Part shown: one piece after another, positions 1 to 10,589 of the stretch
Layout of the letters: each line of letters starts with the position of its first letter
Position numbering within the stretch: the first letter of the stretch is position 1
Assembly: GCA_010015655.1 (NCBI GenBank)
Contig: ML976675.1
Span: 62,001-126,000, forward strand
DNA length: 64,000 nucleotides
Source of the DNA: Bimuria novae-zelandiae CBS 107.79
Taxonomy: Eukaryota; Ascomycota; Dothideomycetes; Pleosporales; Didymosphaeriaceae
Direction of reading: 5' to 3'
Notes under the pieces: model-generated
The model's input: the letters and a program-made list of their open reading frames with translations, nothing else
The model's database searches: none
Told to the model about the DNA's origin: nothing
Program-made: the position numbers and the translations under genes

Positions 1-699
1 AATTATACTAAATATTCCTTATATAGCTTTATAAAAAGACTTTTAGTCCTTAAAGGCGTCCTTAATAGCGTTTAAATTATAATTCTTAATTTTACTATAC
101 TTAAGGAAGTTATTAATTATTAGTCTAGCCTATATAGCTACCTTATCTTATATATTTATATAGGTAACTAGGATTTTATCTTATTCTGTCTTAAACCTCC
201 CTAGGTTATGGTAGATAAATAGTTCTATTTATGTTAGGAACGTTCCTAGGTGGCCTTTACTAGTATAAGGTTTAGGCTTAAGAACCTTTAGTTAGTACTT
301 TATATCTTCTTACTTACTTATTTTTTTACTTATCTTGTTAATAATTTCTTAAAGCTAAGCTATCTAAGCTACTTACTTAGTAACTAGCACTCTTAGCGTC
401 TTTTTCTTATACGTCTAAGCTACAGCTATTAAACTAGATCTTATTATTATACTATAAAGTAGTTAAAGTATTATAAGGCGCTTATACCTTATTCTAATTT
501 AAGTTAGGATAATAAAGTATTATAGTACTTTATAAATTATTTAATAGTATAAGTTAATGCGACACTTCGCATAAGGCTAAATAATTTAATCTTATAGTAA
601 ATAAAATAACTATTAGTTTATATAGGAGAACGTACTTGCATAGAAAATATGTAAGTTAACTATAAGGAGCGTATAAAGGAAACCTATCCTGTATATATA

Positions 700-913
700 T
701 TCTTATTATCCTATAGAATCCCACGGTATCCCATATCCTATCTTCGTGGGATCTCATGGGATATCTTAGGACATTACATGACCATGGTCACGTGGTCCCA
801 TAATGTCCTATAGTCTTGGCGTCTGAGAAAGCCTGAGACATTACGTAATCCTAAGGTAGGGCCTAGTTGTCGTTATAAGGCCCGTCGTCCCGTCTTCGAC
901 TTCTGGATCGTAA
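700..913. repeat. Possible solo LTR remnant
   Basis: A patch of normal composition in the AT-rich block contains nested near-palindromes (GGACATTA and its complement TAATGTCC, separated by about 24 bases around 770-810, and the repeated motifs GTGGGAT and ATGGGAT) and ends with GATCGTAACA at about 904-913. Fungal LTRs commonly begin TGTTACG and end CGTAACA, so this could be the 3' end of a solo LTR. I do not see a matching 5' TG end, a second copy or internal retrotransposon sequence, so the assignment is weak. Confidence 0.25.
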
Positions 914-1112
914 CAAATATTATTAATTATAGCTTAAATTAAATTTATATTAATAGAGTTATCGCGTATTAAAAGTAAGGTGTTTTAGTATTCCCCGCGT
1001 ATTACGCGCATGGACACGTTAAGACTTACGATAGTGACCTGTTTATTACTAGCGTAGTTGCTATTCCTATATCGTGTACTCTAAATTATCTATAGCCTAT
1101 GCAAAATTTATA

Positions 1113-1172
1113 ACGTACCCCACAGGCGAGTTGCCCACACGAGCGAGTCGCCCACTTTTGCCAAGACCCCAT
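1113..1172 (+). repeat. Left terminal inverted repeat of the 1.1-3.0 kb element
   Basis: Begins ACGTACCCCACAGGCGAG directly after a TA and carries two copies of a GCGAG(T/C)YGCCCAC unit. It matches the reverse complement of about 2,916-2,975 with three or four differences, at least two of them C/T transitions. Unlike the element interior it still contains many CA dinucleotides. Confidence 0.9.
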
Positions 1173-2915
1173 CAAAATACTATCTCTACACTCATGCTAG
1201 CCTAATAATCCTAGTTAGGTACTTTAAAGGAAGCTTAAGTACAGCTTACGCTCTAAGCTATTAAATAAGACGTAACTCTCTTAATTTAACGTGCTATAGC
1301 TATCTATAGAGTGCCCTAGAAAATACTAGGCAATTAACGTGCCGGACGACCTTTACGCGTTAATACTATACCTAACTTATAGAATCTAGACTAGAACGAA
1401 GAGAAGGTGATTATTAAGTATATACTTAACTTAGTTACGCAAGGATTTCCCCCTTAACTTATAGCTATAGCTAATATAGCTAATTCTCTACGCGCTAAGC
1501 GCAATTTAGACTAAGTTAGTATAAACTAGCCTAGTACGTTTGTAAAGCGCCAGGATAAGCTTATAATAAAGTTTAATTATAAGTATGACTATAAAAGAGC
1601 TCTTTGTGAGGATTCTGGGTTAATATAGGGCTGGTTCGATCTAGTAGCCAATATTAAAGCCAAGTATGGTATCTAGGATAATAACATATACAACTTTAAT
1701 AAGGCAGGCTTTATAATAGGCTAGATATCTACTGCACTAGCCGTTACGGCTTTAGAGAGATAAGAATAACCTAAGTTAGTTTAATAGGGTAATTAGGAGT
1801 AGACAACGCTTATCTAGGGTATTAATACTAAAGGATAGGTAATCTTGCCCTTTATTATTATAAAGGCGCGCTAATATCTATTATGCTAGTACAAATTAGG
1901 TAATCTACCCTACGATTAGGTTATTATAGTCTCTAAGAACGGCTAGACAACTAATAAGCTTAGTCTTAACTAGTTAAGACACTTTAATAAGTATATAAAA
2001 AGGAAGGTAATTAATAGCTACTAATTACTTATTATTAATAGCTATAAGAGCTATAACTTGCTCGAATTCTAGCAATACTATAAGGATAATAGGATTATTA
2101 CTCTCTATATACCTCCACACTTATCGCACCTCCTGTAGCTACTTAATGTTAGGTGTTTTGCGCCGCTAAAGAAGGCGTATAGGCGCTAAGCTAAATAGCT
2201 TATAAGGAACCACATCACGTATATTACTAAACTAGAGTTCTTACCCTGCTTTAAGCACGCCTTTAATGCGGTAATTACTCTTAGTAATATTTAAGAAGGG
2301 TTCTAAGGCGCTAGATTAGTCCTATTTACGCTAAAACAGGTTATATTATGCCTTGATATAAAGTTACGCACTTTATTACTACTACTACCTAATAATAGTC
2401 TCTAGTAGTCGTAAACCCCTAGCAATACCCTAGAATTAGGGTTATAATTAATATTTATAAAGTTAAGAATTTAAAGGCATATACATAGCTTACTAATATC
2501 TATAGTTAAGGCGTTTAAAAAGGTTTTAAAGGGGGCGGTAATTATTGCGCATAAGCTAGTATTAGCGTAATAAAAGATAGCTAAGCTTAAGGTAGTAAAT
2601 AAGGCTACTACATAACGTAAATTATATAAAAGAAAGCAGATCTAGGCAAAAGGAACCTTAATAATTAATAACAGCGCTTATCTAAGTGCTCTAGGGGACT
2701 TTAGGGCGCATAGTAATAAAAAGAAGGTAAAGAAGTAGGTGCGCGCTAAGGTAGGCAAACTATCTTAAAGACACTATAGACTATGCTAACAAGCTATGCA
2801 TAACGCGCGAACATATAAAAAGGCTTTAAAAGTTAACTCTAAGTAGTATTTTATATAATTTTATATTAAATAGAGCCAATTCGCGCCATTTTGTGCCATA
2901 ATAGGTGTGGTTTTG

Positions 2916-2975
2916 GTGGGGTCTTGGCAAAAGTGGGCGACTCGCCCGTGTGGGCGACTCGCCTGTGGGGTACGT
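2916..2975 (-). repeat. Right terminal inverted repeat of the 1.1-3.0 kb element
   Basis: Reverse complement of the left end, finishing in CCTGTGGGGTACGT before the flanking TA at 2,976-2,977. The copy is slightly better preserved than the left one (GAGTCGCCC here, GAGTTGCCC on the left). Confidence 0.9.
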
Positions 2976-3317
2976 TACCTATTATATATAAATTAGTCTT
3001 ATTATTCTAGAATAGTTAATTTTACGCTAGTAGACACGCTAATCTAAAGAATACGTATACTACGCCTTTTATAGCTAATATTTTAGCGTAATAGACTAGA
3101 ATGCTCTTACTTAAAAGCGTTTAACCTAAAGATTTTTAAGCTTCTTAACGCGATATTACTATAAAGTTTTTTAATTTATATAGCTTGCTCCTTCTCCTCT
3201 ATACCTTACTTTCTTAAATTACTTATCTATATAATACTTATATCTTTATTACTATTACCTCGTATAGCGACGCCTTATTAAATTTTTTACTAGCTACTAG
3301 TCTTTTATAACTATAAC

Positions 3318-3341
3318 TTTAAAAAAAAAAAAAAAGGTCTT
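3318..3341. repeat. Poly-A tract in the AT-rich block
   Basis: An uninterrupted run of about 15 A within an A-rich stretch, the longest homopolymer I noticed in the block. It could be the tail of a non-LTR retroelement, but neighbouring sequence gives no recognisable coding relic on either strand, so this is only noted. Confidence 0.35.
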
Positions 3342-4980
3342 ATAACGCTCGTACGTATGCGTTCGTAAAGTATTAAAATCTTTCTTAATACTACCCTTCT
3401 TATAATTAAGTTATATATAGCTATAAGAGCGTATACGAGCTTAACCTAAGTTTTTATATTAAACTTATAAGGTCTATTAAAAACCTACTAGCGACGCTTA
3501 AAGACGCTAAAGCACTACTTAATAATATTTCTTGATAATAAATAGAAATAGTTAAATAGCTCTTCTAGCGTTTGTGGCTGTCTATTTAGTATCTACGCTA
3601 TTTCTTAAAGGTAATACTATACGCCGTAGTATAGCATAAGGGTAATATTACTATTTGTATACCTAGCGGAGCTATAAATCCCCGTTAGCAAGCGTCCTTT
3701 AATACCTAACTATTATAAGTACTATCCTTCTAGCTAGCTAGTATATATATAAAGTTTATATTAAAATTAATAGCTGCTAACATGTTCTGTAATAAGTATC
3801 TATAGTAGTTTTAGTATCGCTTTTAGTCCTTAGCTGGCACATAGATTTTAAAGTTTAACCTATTTAGAGCTTTTACGCAGTTTTTAAAAAATAGTATATA
3901 TTTTAGGTTATTTTAAATAGCCTCTAGGACGTTGCTAAAGGGCAACTATACGGCTTCTAGGTATAGCAGGAGCACTATAGTAAGGACTTTATAAAAGTTG
4001 CTACTAGCGTTAGCTAAAGTTAAGCCAAGTTTCTATGTACGTACGTAGTAATCGTGCTTAGTAAGTGCCCACAGCGGTGCTTAGCTTCCCGCCAGCCAGC
4101 GCCCTGCGCGCAAACGTACAGAAAGGTAAGTACTTTTTCCTCTACCTTAATCGTTTAGCCATCTCTAACGTGTGGCCTATAGTGCTTACAAGCTGTTCGA
4201 ACGCCCTCCGCCGTAGTTAGGTCTCCTTACATAAATATAAGTTATTAGCGAGGCACCTAATTAGCTATACTACACCTAAATACATATTATCTTTATACTT
4301 ATTTATCCTTATAGGGGGATAGGGATTGTCTTAGCAGCGTTAATTAATACTAAAGTTATTACTATTAACGCTTTTATAAAGCCTGTAAGACTCTCTTTAC
4401 TAAGTATTATAAAGATTAAAAATGCTAAAATTATACAAGATTAAGCTTAAAATTTTAAACTTAGTTAAGATTATAATCTCGCGCTTAAATAAGTATAAAT
4501 AAGAATCTTATTAGTACTAGTAAGGGTTAATTTAGCTAGGGCTATCTTATAAAATTGGACCTTTATTTATAATATTAAGATTATACTTAAACTAAATACG
4601 ATATTAATTTTATCTTAGTCTACCTACTTTTGGTATAGTGAGATAAAATCAAGGTTGAGATTGCGGCCACCGAACAGGCCCTAAGGTAGAGTATCTCGTA
4701 GGCGGTTATAGAAAGGCTATGCGTAGGAGTACAGTAGAGTCGCTACGAGACGGTGAAGACGATATGGACTTAGGGCCAGAGACCAGCGCATTCTGGTAAA
4801 GATTAGCGCCTAATGTTCACGTGGAGTTTCTAAGGTTTGCCAGCCGCCAAGGGAACCGTGTGGCTTGTGCGGCTCATCCGGTGAATCAAGGGTCCACGTG
4901 GATAGCATTCTGCCTCCGAGATTTTGCGGGGTATATTTGTGTAGGCCGAGAAAATTCAGGATAGATACGGCGCCAGATCA

Positions 4981-5085
4981 GACCCTATCCCCCGCACTGT
5001 CAACATCGCCCTTACACGGGCCACCTATCTATAGCTAATCAGCAACTAGAGACTCTTAACACCAAATCTGCATCCTTATGCCAGC
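4981..5085 (+). repeat. Left inverted repeat of the piggyBac-like element
   Basis: Pairs with 7,345-7,450 on the other strand. The first 60 bases (CCCTATCCCCCGCAC, CAACATCGCCCTTACACGGG) are nearly identical; the next 40 align with several C-to-T or G-to-A changes and small gaps. Confidence 0.75.
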
Positions 5086-7344
5086 AATTTCTATTTACTA
5101 GGCAAAGCCTACCTATTTTAAAATTACTTATATTTGTAAATATGCTAAGGGCTATAAGGCTATTTAGTAATAATACTAACTTTATAAAATATATAAAATA
5201 TAGTAAAAAAGTAGGTGTTTTATTACTTCTACTGCGTAAGCCGCCACCTAACTAAATATCTCTTAATATTAATAACTTACGTATTTTTAGAGGCGCTTAG
5301 CTACTTAAAAGTACTAATAGAGGTTCTCCTATTACCCTTTTTAATCTATTTTTTAATACTAACGTCATTAACTAAATTATATACTATATAAATTAGTATA
5401 CTAAGCTCCTATAAGCTACCTTATTATCCACCTATCGTAGCTAGAAGCCCACCTCTCTAAGCGAGTTATATACATACTTAGCGATTGTCGTCTATATGGC
5501 CGTCCATAGAGAGTCATCTCTGGCAGAATACTGGGTCAAACTCCACGGCCTGGCGCCTACGCACAAAGTTAACGAGTTTATAGGGCAGGGACGCTGGGAG
5601 CAGCTAGACAGATTTATATACTTAATAGACCTAAATTAGTCCTTTAAGTCCCTATTTAGACGTATATAAGATCTTTTTAAGTTGCTCTATAAGCGCACTT
5701 TTAAGTATTAGACTACTAGTAAGTACTTCTATGTTAATAAAGCTATAGTAAGATATATAGGGCAAGCGAGCAAGATTATAATAATTAAAATAAAACTAAT
5801 ACTTAAGGAGTATAAAATCTAGTGCTTAGCGAATAATAAAGTAATTCTAAACTAATTATTTTATACTAGAGGAGCTAGCTAAGGACCTATTAACTTACTT
5901 ATAATTATAAGTATAACTTTTACCCCTATAAAGTTAGTCTTTATTACTCTTGTACTTGCTAAAGACTCTAATAGTAATTACCTATTTCTACTAAATCACT
6001 ATACTATATAAGATAATAATCTCTTTAATACTATCTTTATACTTAAATACTTAAGATCCTAAGGCGTAGGCTACGCGGACACTATCTATATAATAAAAAT
6101 AATAATAAAGAAGAAGTTTAATAAGGAAACTACTATAAAATTAGTATTAAAGTTATTAGCTATATCGCAGCGCGCGCGCTTAAAGCTAGTAAAAAAGTAG
6201 TTTAATTAAGACCTAATAAAGCTTAAAACGTAGTTTATAAACGAGCTAGAGTAGGGAGTAATATACTAAGTATTATTAGAGAGTAAAGAAGTCCTAGAGA
6301 TAGCGTAAAGAAATAATTAGGTTATGCTTTTTATAAGAACTATTACTAAATATAAGTTACTTACTTTAACTTTAGTGCTAAGATCTTACTAAGACTACTC
6401 TAATAATATTTAATACTAGCTCTTTAATTTATATAAAGGCTTTATTAACGCAGTAAGCTCTCTCTAAATAATAAGAAACTCTTTAAATCTACTTTTAAAA
6501 ATAACGCTATTAAGCTACTAAGTATACTAAAAATAATAAATAACTATAATAAGTATAAGAGTAAGGTAGATTAGTTTAATTAAATAAGAAGCTACTATAG
6601 CGTTTAGTAAGTTAAGAGGCGTATATAAAAGCTTTTATAGTACTTTTTGCTAGATCTTATACTTAATAACTACTATAGGCTTTCTACTTACTCCTCCCTA
6701 AGCGTGGCTAAATATAGTGGCTATAAGAAGTTTCTCTATCGCCTTATATAGTAGCTTTTTAAGCATAGAGGCTAGCTTACACGTAGTGTAAGTAAGCGTA
6801 AGAGAGCTTAAAATATTATTATTAGTAAAAATAGTACGCCTAAGTCTATTAAGCTTTTTATAAATACTTAAGCTTATATTAATTACTCTAAAGCTAGGCG
6901 TACTTCTACCATTAGCAGGCTAGTGTCACGAGTCGTAGGTCGAGGGCCCTCGACGGCCCTAGTCCGCTCTAGACCAGCGCTATCCGGGCCTTCCGCCTAT
7001 CTACTTCCCTCGCCGCAGCCCTTCTCTTCCCTCTCTAAGGGATCGCCTTAGTACTGTGGATAGACTGAGTCGCCCGTAGTCAGGGCGCTTTTTACAGCTA
7101 GCTCGTACGCCTTTAAGTTACGTGTTTAGTAATTTACGCTATACTTATAGCCCTTAGCGTCTTTTATATATAGATTTTAGCTACTCTCTCTGCTAGCTAC
7201 CTCTTTATAGGCTAAAAGTTAACTCTAAGTACTAAAAGGAGTATATCTAATAGCATTAAATAGTAAAAATAATTAATACTAAAGTAAGCTTAAGTATTAA
7301 GTAAATTAGCTTAAAACCCTTAGAAATAAAGTCTTTATATAAAT

Positions 7345-7450
7345 TTATATATAAACTGCATTAATCTTGGTGTTCTGCCAAGTCGGAGATATCCTCTGAT
7401 TGGCCAACAGGAGGTGGCCCGTGTGAGGGCGATGTTGACGGTGCGGGGGA
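7345..7450 (-). repeat. Right inverted repeat of the piggyBac-like element
   Basis: Reverse complement of 4,981-5,085. This copy is less mutated (it keeps TTGGCCAATCAG where the left copy has ATAGCTAATCAG), and it sits exactly at the boundary where the AT-rich block gives way to normal DNA. Confidence 0.75.
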
Positions 7451-8121
7451 TAGCGTCAGTCTCTTCGTGCATAAAATTGGAACATGCCACTGCGAGGCAG
7501 GAAGAGTGGTTATCTTTGTCTTCCCTTCCTCGGATAAGTGAGCCGAGCCATGGCATATCAAGTCCATCATTACCCAAATCGACCGTATCTCTTGTGCTGC
7601 AAGACAATGCTGCCGTTTTGCGCCAATGCATCGTCTCAACGGGAAAGCTGCCTATTGCCAGATGGCAGCAGCGGCTGCCGCGATGAAACGGGCTGTCATC
7701 TGGTTGTTCCCTGCATATGGTGGTGGAGCAGTACCCAGCTAGCGCGAGGAAATGACATCACACCTGCTACACCTGACAAGAGCTGAACTTGGCTCTGGAG
7801 ACCTTAACGCGAGGGAACCAATCGAACGTCCTTGACTCTGCGCGGCATACCCACAACACACCTTCACGTTACCCCGTGGGCTCGTCACATTGTCCCTCAC
7901 CGCCGCCCATCATGGCTTTGGTAGATAAGAGCTTTGTGTTCTTCTTCTCGCCGCCGCCGCCAGCTTGTTCTCCCAGCGCCGTCGCCGGATAGAAACGCAG
8001 CGTCCGGACGGCCTATTCTTATTAAAACGGCACTACTTCGGCGCTGGTAGAGCGAACCACAAAATCCACAATCTGTAGACCACAGAGTATAGACGATCCC
8101 TGGATCCTTACGAGCGACACC
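7451..8121. other. Intergenic region upstream of the MFS gene
   Basis: Normal base composition with CA and TG restored. It contains only short overlapping frames without family features. The last 200-300 bases should hold the MFS promoter and leader; I see no clear TATA box or operator. Confidence 0.5.
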
Positions 8122-10589
8122 ATGGCAAGATTCTTTTCCCGAAAGGCGCCGGAGCCACCCGGCAAGAAGGAGCAATCCGCAAGGAAGTCACACCTGGGCA
8201 TACTGAGCGCCGACACAGACGAGGTTCCTGGTGAGCAAGACCACTACTTGCCATTACACATTGTTGCTAATGCTGCCACGTAGGCTCTGTTATTCTTCTG
8301 TCCAGCGCAACGAAGCGCAACGAACCCCTTGGCCTGCAACACGCGCACGCGCGTACCTCGTCCTCCTCTCTCCCTTCGCCATACGGTCCGCCACGCAGCG
8401 CTTCTGCTACCTCCCGTAACTCGTCTAAGTCACGAAAAAACCGACCACCTCAGACCAAACGCTCCAAAGACGGAAAATTCGTGCTCGAACCGCAACCAGA
8501 AGACTCCGCAAACGATCCGCTGAACTGGAATCAATTTCGCCGCGATGCTGCGCTTGTTTCGCTGGGCTTCTACTGCATGGTGGGAGGTGGAATGACGCCC
8601 GTGCTGGCTGCTGGATTCAACAATGTAGCCCAAACGTACGATGTCAGTGTGCCGCAGGTTGCGTTGACTACTGGACTCTACATGTTGGGCTTAGGCTTAG
8701 GGAGCGTTGTGGCCTCTCCGACTGCAATATTGTGGGGGAAGCGGCCAGGTCAGTCTTTCTTTCCAGTGAAACGTTCTCCATCAGCTTACCGCGTGTAGTG
8801 TACCTTGTTGCCATTGTGCTGTTCTGTGCGGCATCTGTCTGGTGCGCCTTCTCACCGAACTGTGAGTCGACTTTCCAGTCTCTCACGGGCATTCTGACAG
8901 AAATACCAGATGCATCGCTCGTAGTTGCGCGCGTCGTTCAAGGAATCGCCGTCAGCCCTGTCGAATGTTTGCCTTCTGCGACCGTAGCCGAAATCTTCTT
9001 CTTGCACGAACGTGCATACCGGCTGGGCATATACACTCTTCTGCTATTAGGTGGCAAGAATCTGATACCGCTCGTGAGCGCTGTCATCGTGCAATCGCTG
9101 GGTTGGAGATGGGTTTTCAAGTGAGTGGACCCATATTCAGTTTCTCGCAAAATCTGTTCCACAGGCAATGAGTCTCGCATTCCATACCACCACTGCGTCT
9201 TCAGGATGCCCAACTAACGCTGGCCAGGATTGTTGCTATCGTTGTAGCGTTTTGTTTCTTCTTAATATTCTTCTGTGTCCCCGAGACATTTTGGGACAGA
9301 ACTCCGCGTCCCCATGCCAGAGGTAGAAGTTCCAAGAGAGCACGCAGCCACAGTCCTGGAGCTCGTCACCGGTTCCATCTACCATCAGCCCAAAGCCACC
9401 GACATCCTGCTGAAGGTAGCGGGCTCGACTCCCAGCCGCTTACCCCTTCTCACATATCACCACTAGCCACTCCGAGACGCCTTCCCAAAGCACATAGAGT
9501 GGGCTTCGCTATCGACGCAGAAGGCACTGAAACGGCACCAGCTGGTTCAGTTGACCAGGATTACTTCAAGGTGAAGTTCGATGAAACGACATCAACCACG
9601 GACGCTGGATACAGCTCTCCATCGCAAATCGTGCATGAAGATGTGGAAAAGCAGGTAACCCGCCTTTCTGCCGAGGCGCCCTCGGCCTCTGAAAATGATA
9701 CCCATGCTACATCTGATCAGGTTTCCGAGAGTTTCTCCGTACGCTATACGGACTTTTACCGTGAGGCGCCTCAGAAGTCATACGTACAGTCGCTCAAGCC
9801 GTGGAATGGTCGCCTTGTCAAAGACAAATGGATCAAGGTTATGATTCGACCGTTCATTCTCTTTGCTTATCCTGCTGTGTTGTGGTCCTCGCTCGTCTAT
9901 GCTCTGGCTGTAGGATGGCTGATTGTGCTAAGCGAGTCTGTGGCCGAGGTCTATCGACATGGTGATACGTACCACTTCACGGCGCTCCAGGTCGGACTCG
10001 TCTACATCTCACCATTTGTTGGTGGTGTGTTGGGCACGGCTGTGGCGGGCAAAATTAGCGACTTGATTGTTCGCTTCATGGCTCGCAAAAATGACGGTGT
10101 GTATGAGCCGGAATTTCGACTTATCATGGCCATCCCCATTTCGATTAGCACCGTCATTGGTCTCATGGGGTTCGGGTGGAGCGTCGAAGAAAGAGACAAC
10201 TGGGTCGTCCCTACCGTTTTCTTCGGTGTTATTAGCTTCGGCTGCTCGCTTGCATCTACCACCGCGGTCACATTCGTAGTGGACTCTTACCGCCAGTACG
10301 CCGGCGAGGCATTGGTCACGCTCAACTTCTGCAAAAGTACGTATCCGTGCCCCGGGCCTACACCTGCGCATGTGGGCAGAATACACGCTAATACTGCACA
10401 GACATCCTGCACGGCTTCGTGTTCTCGTTGTTCTTTACTCATTGGCTCCAGGCCAGCGGTCCCAAGGACACTTTCGTCGCCGTTGGCGGCATACAACTCG
10501 GCTGCATGTTATTTTCTATCCCCATGTACATTTATGGCAAACGGGCAAGGATGTGGACGGTCAGGAAGAACTTTATGGAGAAGTTCTAG
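8122..10589 (+). CDS. MFS transporter, DHA1-like drug/H+ antiporter family
   Basis: Predicted plasma-membrane major facilitator protein of 714 aa in six exons: 8122-8230, 8284-8748, 8799-8861, 8910-9120, 9228-10336, 10402-10589. All five introns have GT-AG ends and keep frame; removing the 48-nt intron at 8862-8909 restores the family-like string SPNYASLVVARVVQG. A long basic, Ser-rich N-terminal tail leads to DPLNWNQFRRDAAL, just before the first membrane segment, then GKRPVYLVA and GIAVSPVECLPSATVAEIFF in the first six-helix half. A long cytoplasmic loop (RTPRPHARGRSSKRARS onward) separates the halves, and the protein ends after a last hydrophobic segment, in YGKRARMWTVRKNFMEKF. Substrate cannot be told from sequence. 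The neighbouring Zn2Cys6 gene might regulate it, but nothing shown here proves that. Confidence 0.88.

Larger units (their letters stand above)
1113..2975 (+). mobile_element. RIP-inactivated Fot1/pogo-type DNA transposon
   Basis: A 1.86-kb Tc1/mariner-superfamily element. The ends are inverted repeats of about 60 bp that begin ACGTACCCCACAGGCGAG and differ at only a few positions; each TIR holds a duplicated GGCGAGTCGCCCACA-like unit. TA dinucleotides flank it at 1,111-1,112 and 2,976-2,977, the expected target duplication. On the plus strand, between about 1,380 and 2,330, broken frames still show transposase landmarks: FVKRQ, YKYDYKRALCED, KYGI, IYNFNKAGF, then IPPHLSHLL and CFAPLKKAYRR, which match the CENP-B-type DNA-binding and DDE_1 regions of Fot1/pogo transposases. 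Frequent TAG/TAA codons at former CAG, CAA or TGG positions indicate RIP. It cannot encode a working transposase. Confidence 0.9.
1..7350. repeat. AT-rich, RIP-degraded transposon block
   Basis: The block is very AT-rich and strongly depleted in CA and TG, while TA is in excess and CG dinucleotides remain (many GCGC and TACG strings). That is the pattern left by repeat-induced point mutation acting on CpA. No open reading frame of useful length exists. Islands of more normal composition (about 640-910, 1,000-1,180, 2,880-2,975, 4,030-4,220, 4,630-5,080, 5,490-5,600, 6,920-7,080) interrupt it; several coincide with transposon ends. Two elements can be recognised and are listed separately. The rest (1-640, 3,000-4,600) is probably further transposon debris but I cannot assign it. 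The change to normal composition at about 7,370 is abrupt. Confidence 0.9.
4981..7450 (+). mobile_element. RIP-degraded piggyBac-like DNA transposon
   Basis: The sequence starting at 4,981 (CCCTATCCCCCGCACTGTC) recurs as the reverse complement ending near 7,455, and the match can be followed for about 100 bp allowing for RIP-type changes, so the segment has inverted ends. Inside, the plus strand keeps a decayed coding region: HRESSLAEYW near 5,505 resembles the N-terminal part of piggyBac transposases, followed by KAIVRYIGQAS, LKEYKI-CLANNK and YTRGAS-GPINL at about 5,735-5,900, which line up with the DE-rich catalytic core of the DDE_Tnp_1_7 family. Stops occur every few dozen codons. I did not find the TTAA duplications typical of piggyBac, so exact ends and family stay provisional. 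Confidence 0.55.

Noticed and set aside
7335..7686. Overlapping short frames on both strands at the edge of the AT-rich block
   Set aside because: They coincide with the right inverted repeat of the piggyBac-like element and show no protein family features.
8862..8909. Apparent insertion of about 16 residues in the MFS first half
   Set aside because: The stretch has GTGAGT, CTGAC and CCAG signals, is 48 nt long, and its removal restores family-like sequence, so it is an intron.
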